Assembly: GCA_001970855.1 (NCBI GenBank)
Contig: LSSN01000326.1
Coordinates: 1-57,819, forward strand
Reading direction: 5' to 3'
DNA: 57,819 nucleotides
Origin: Smittium culicis
Taxonomy: Eukaryota > Kickxellomycota > Harpellomycetes > Harpellales > Legeriomycetaceae
The position numbers and the translations under genes were made by a program. Shown here piece after piece: positions 57,632 to 57,819 of this stretch; the stretch's first letter is position 1; each line of letters begins with the position of its first letter. The notes under the pieces are model-generated. The model did no database searches. It saw only the letters and a program-made list of their open reading frames with translations, and was not told where the DNA came from.

Positions 57632-57819
57632 ATGAATTCCTTTACAAGAGTAATCGCTTTGTTTGGATGTTTAGTAATGACGGTTTATTTTTTTACAAAG
57701 AAAAAAGAATCGAATATGAAGCTAAATAAACGACTTAATACATATAGACTACACCAAACTATGGGAGAAGCTTGCCAAAATGTAAGCGCATTTACTTCAG
57801 CGAGGTTTAAAGGTACTGG
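57632..57819 (+). CDS. 5' end of a gene truncated by the window edge
   Basis: An ATG at 57632 opens a frame that stays open to the last base (62 codons). It begins MNSFTRVIALFGCLVMTVYF, a strong signal peptide or single N-terminal membrane anchor, followed by a Lys-rich stretch (FTKKKESNMKLNKRLN) and an ordinary soluble-looking sequence. It is probably a type II membrane or secreted protein. A GTACTG near the very end could be a splice donor. Too little is visible for a family. Confidence 0.5.
   Translation, partial: MNSFTRVIALFGCLVMTVYFFTKKKESNMKLNKRLNTYRLHQTMGEACQNVSAFTSARFKGT

Noticed and set aside
1..57819. tRNA, rRNA and CRISPR arrays
   Set aside because: No sequence with a convincing tRNA B-box plus acceptor pairing, no rRNA-like block, and no regularly spaced direct repeats were seen by eye.

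Overview
This is a nuclear fragment of a compact, very AT-rich eukaryotic genome, most likely an early-diverging fungus of the Zoopagomycota type (Kickxellomycotina such as Harpellales). That placement is inference. It rests on a secreted tyrosinase, a fungal DUF7137-type surface protein, AP-3 delta, a GLC8-type PP1 inhibitor, a fungal-type mitochondrial aspartyl-tRNA synthetase, an Mcm1/SRF-type MADS protein, and many short GT-AG introns (mostly 75-160 nt). Exon structures were joined by hand from splice sites, reading phase and family similarity.

Layout. 0.8-2.0 kb: secreted tyrosinase (-). 5.8-7.1 kb: DUF7137-like surface protein (+). 7.5-8.2 kb: two-exon protein of unknown function (+). 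8.65-13.5 kb: eight-exon AP-3 delta adaptin (+). 13.97-15.17 kb: PP1 inhibitor-2/GLC8 (-), convergent with AP-3 delta. 15.2-26.1 kb: gene-poor block with a 1.19-kb direct duplication around a 140-base assembly gap, a heavily decayed DIRS-like reverse-transcriptase relic, and fragmentary open frames. 26.16-27.06 kb: candidate complex I accessory subunit (+). 28.6-30.6 kb: Dus1-type dihydrouridine synthase (+). 30.96-34.6 kb: 14-exon mitochondrial AspRS (-). 35.7-37.2 kb: Rad57/XRCC3-like recombinase (+). 37.6-38.9 kb: MADS-box factor (-). 38.9-42.9 kb: gene desert. 42.9-48.5 kb: giant kinesin-6-like motor (-). 48.7-50.6 kb: two coding-like relics. 50.6-57.6 kb: AT-rich desert with small repeats. 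57.63 kb to the end: first exon of a truncated gene.

The genes are mostly unrelated housekeeping functions: vesicle coat, phosphatase control, tRNA modification and charging, recombination, transcription and cytokinesis. I see no gene cluster, CRISPR array, tRNA or rRNA. The less ordinary content is in the repeats. There is a three-copy dispersed repeat family with an inverted pair at both ends of the window, a 99-bp piggyBac-like TTAA-flanked MITE, a pogo-like transposon end, the decayed DIRS-like element, and unmerged contig ends around the gap. I found no convincing new biological system.
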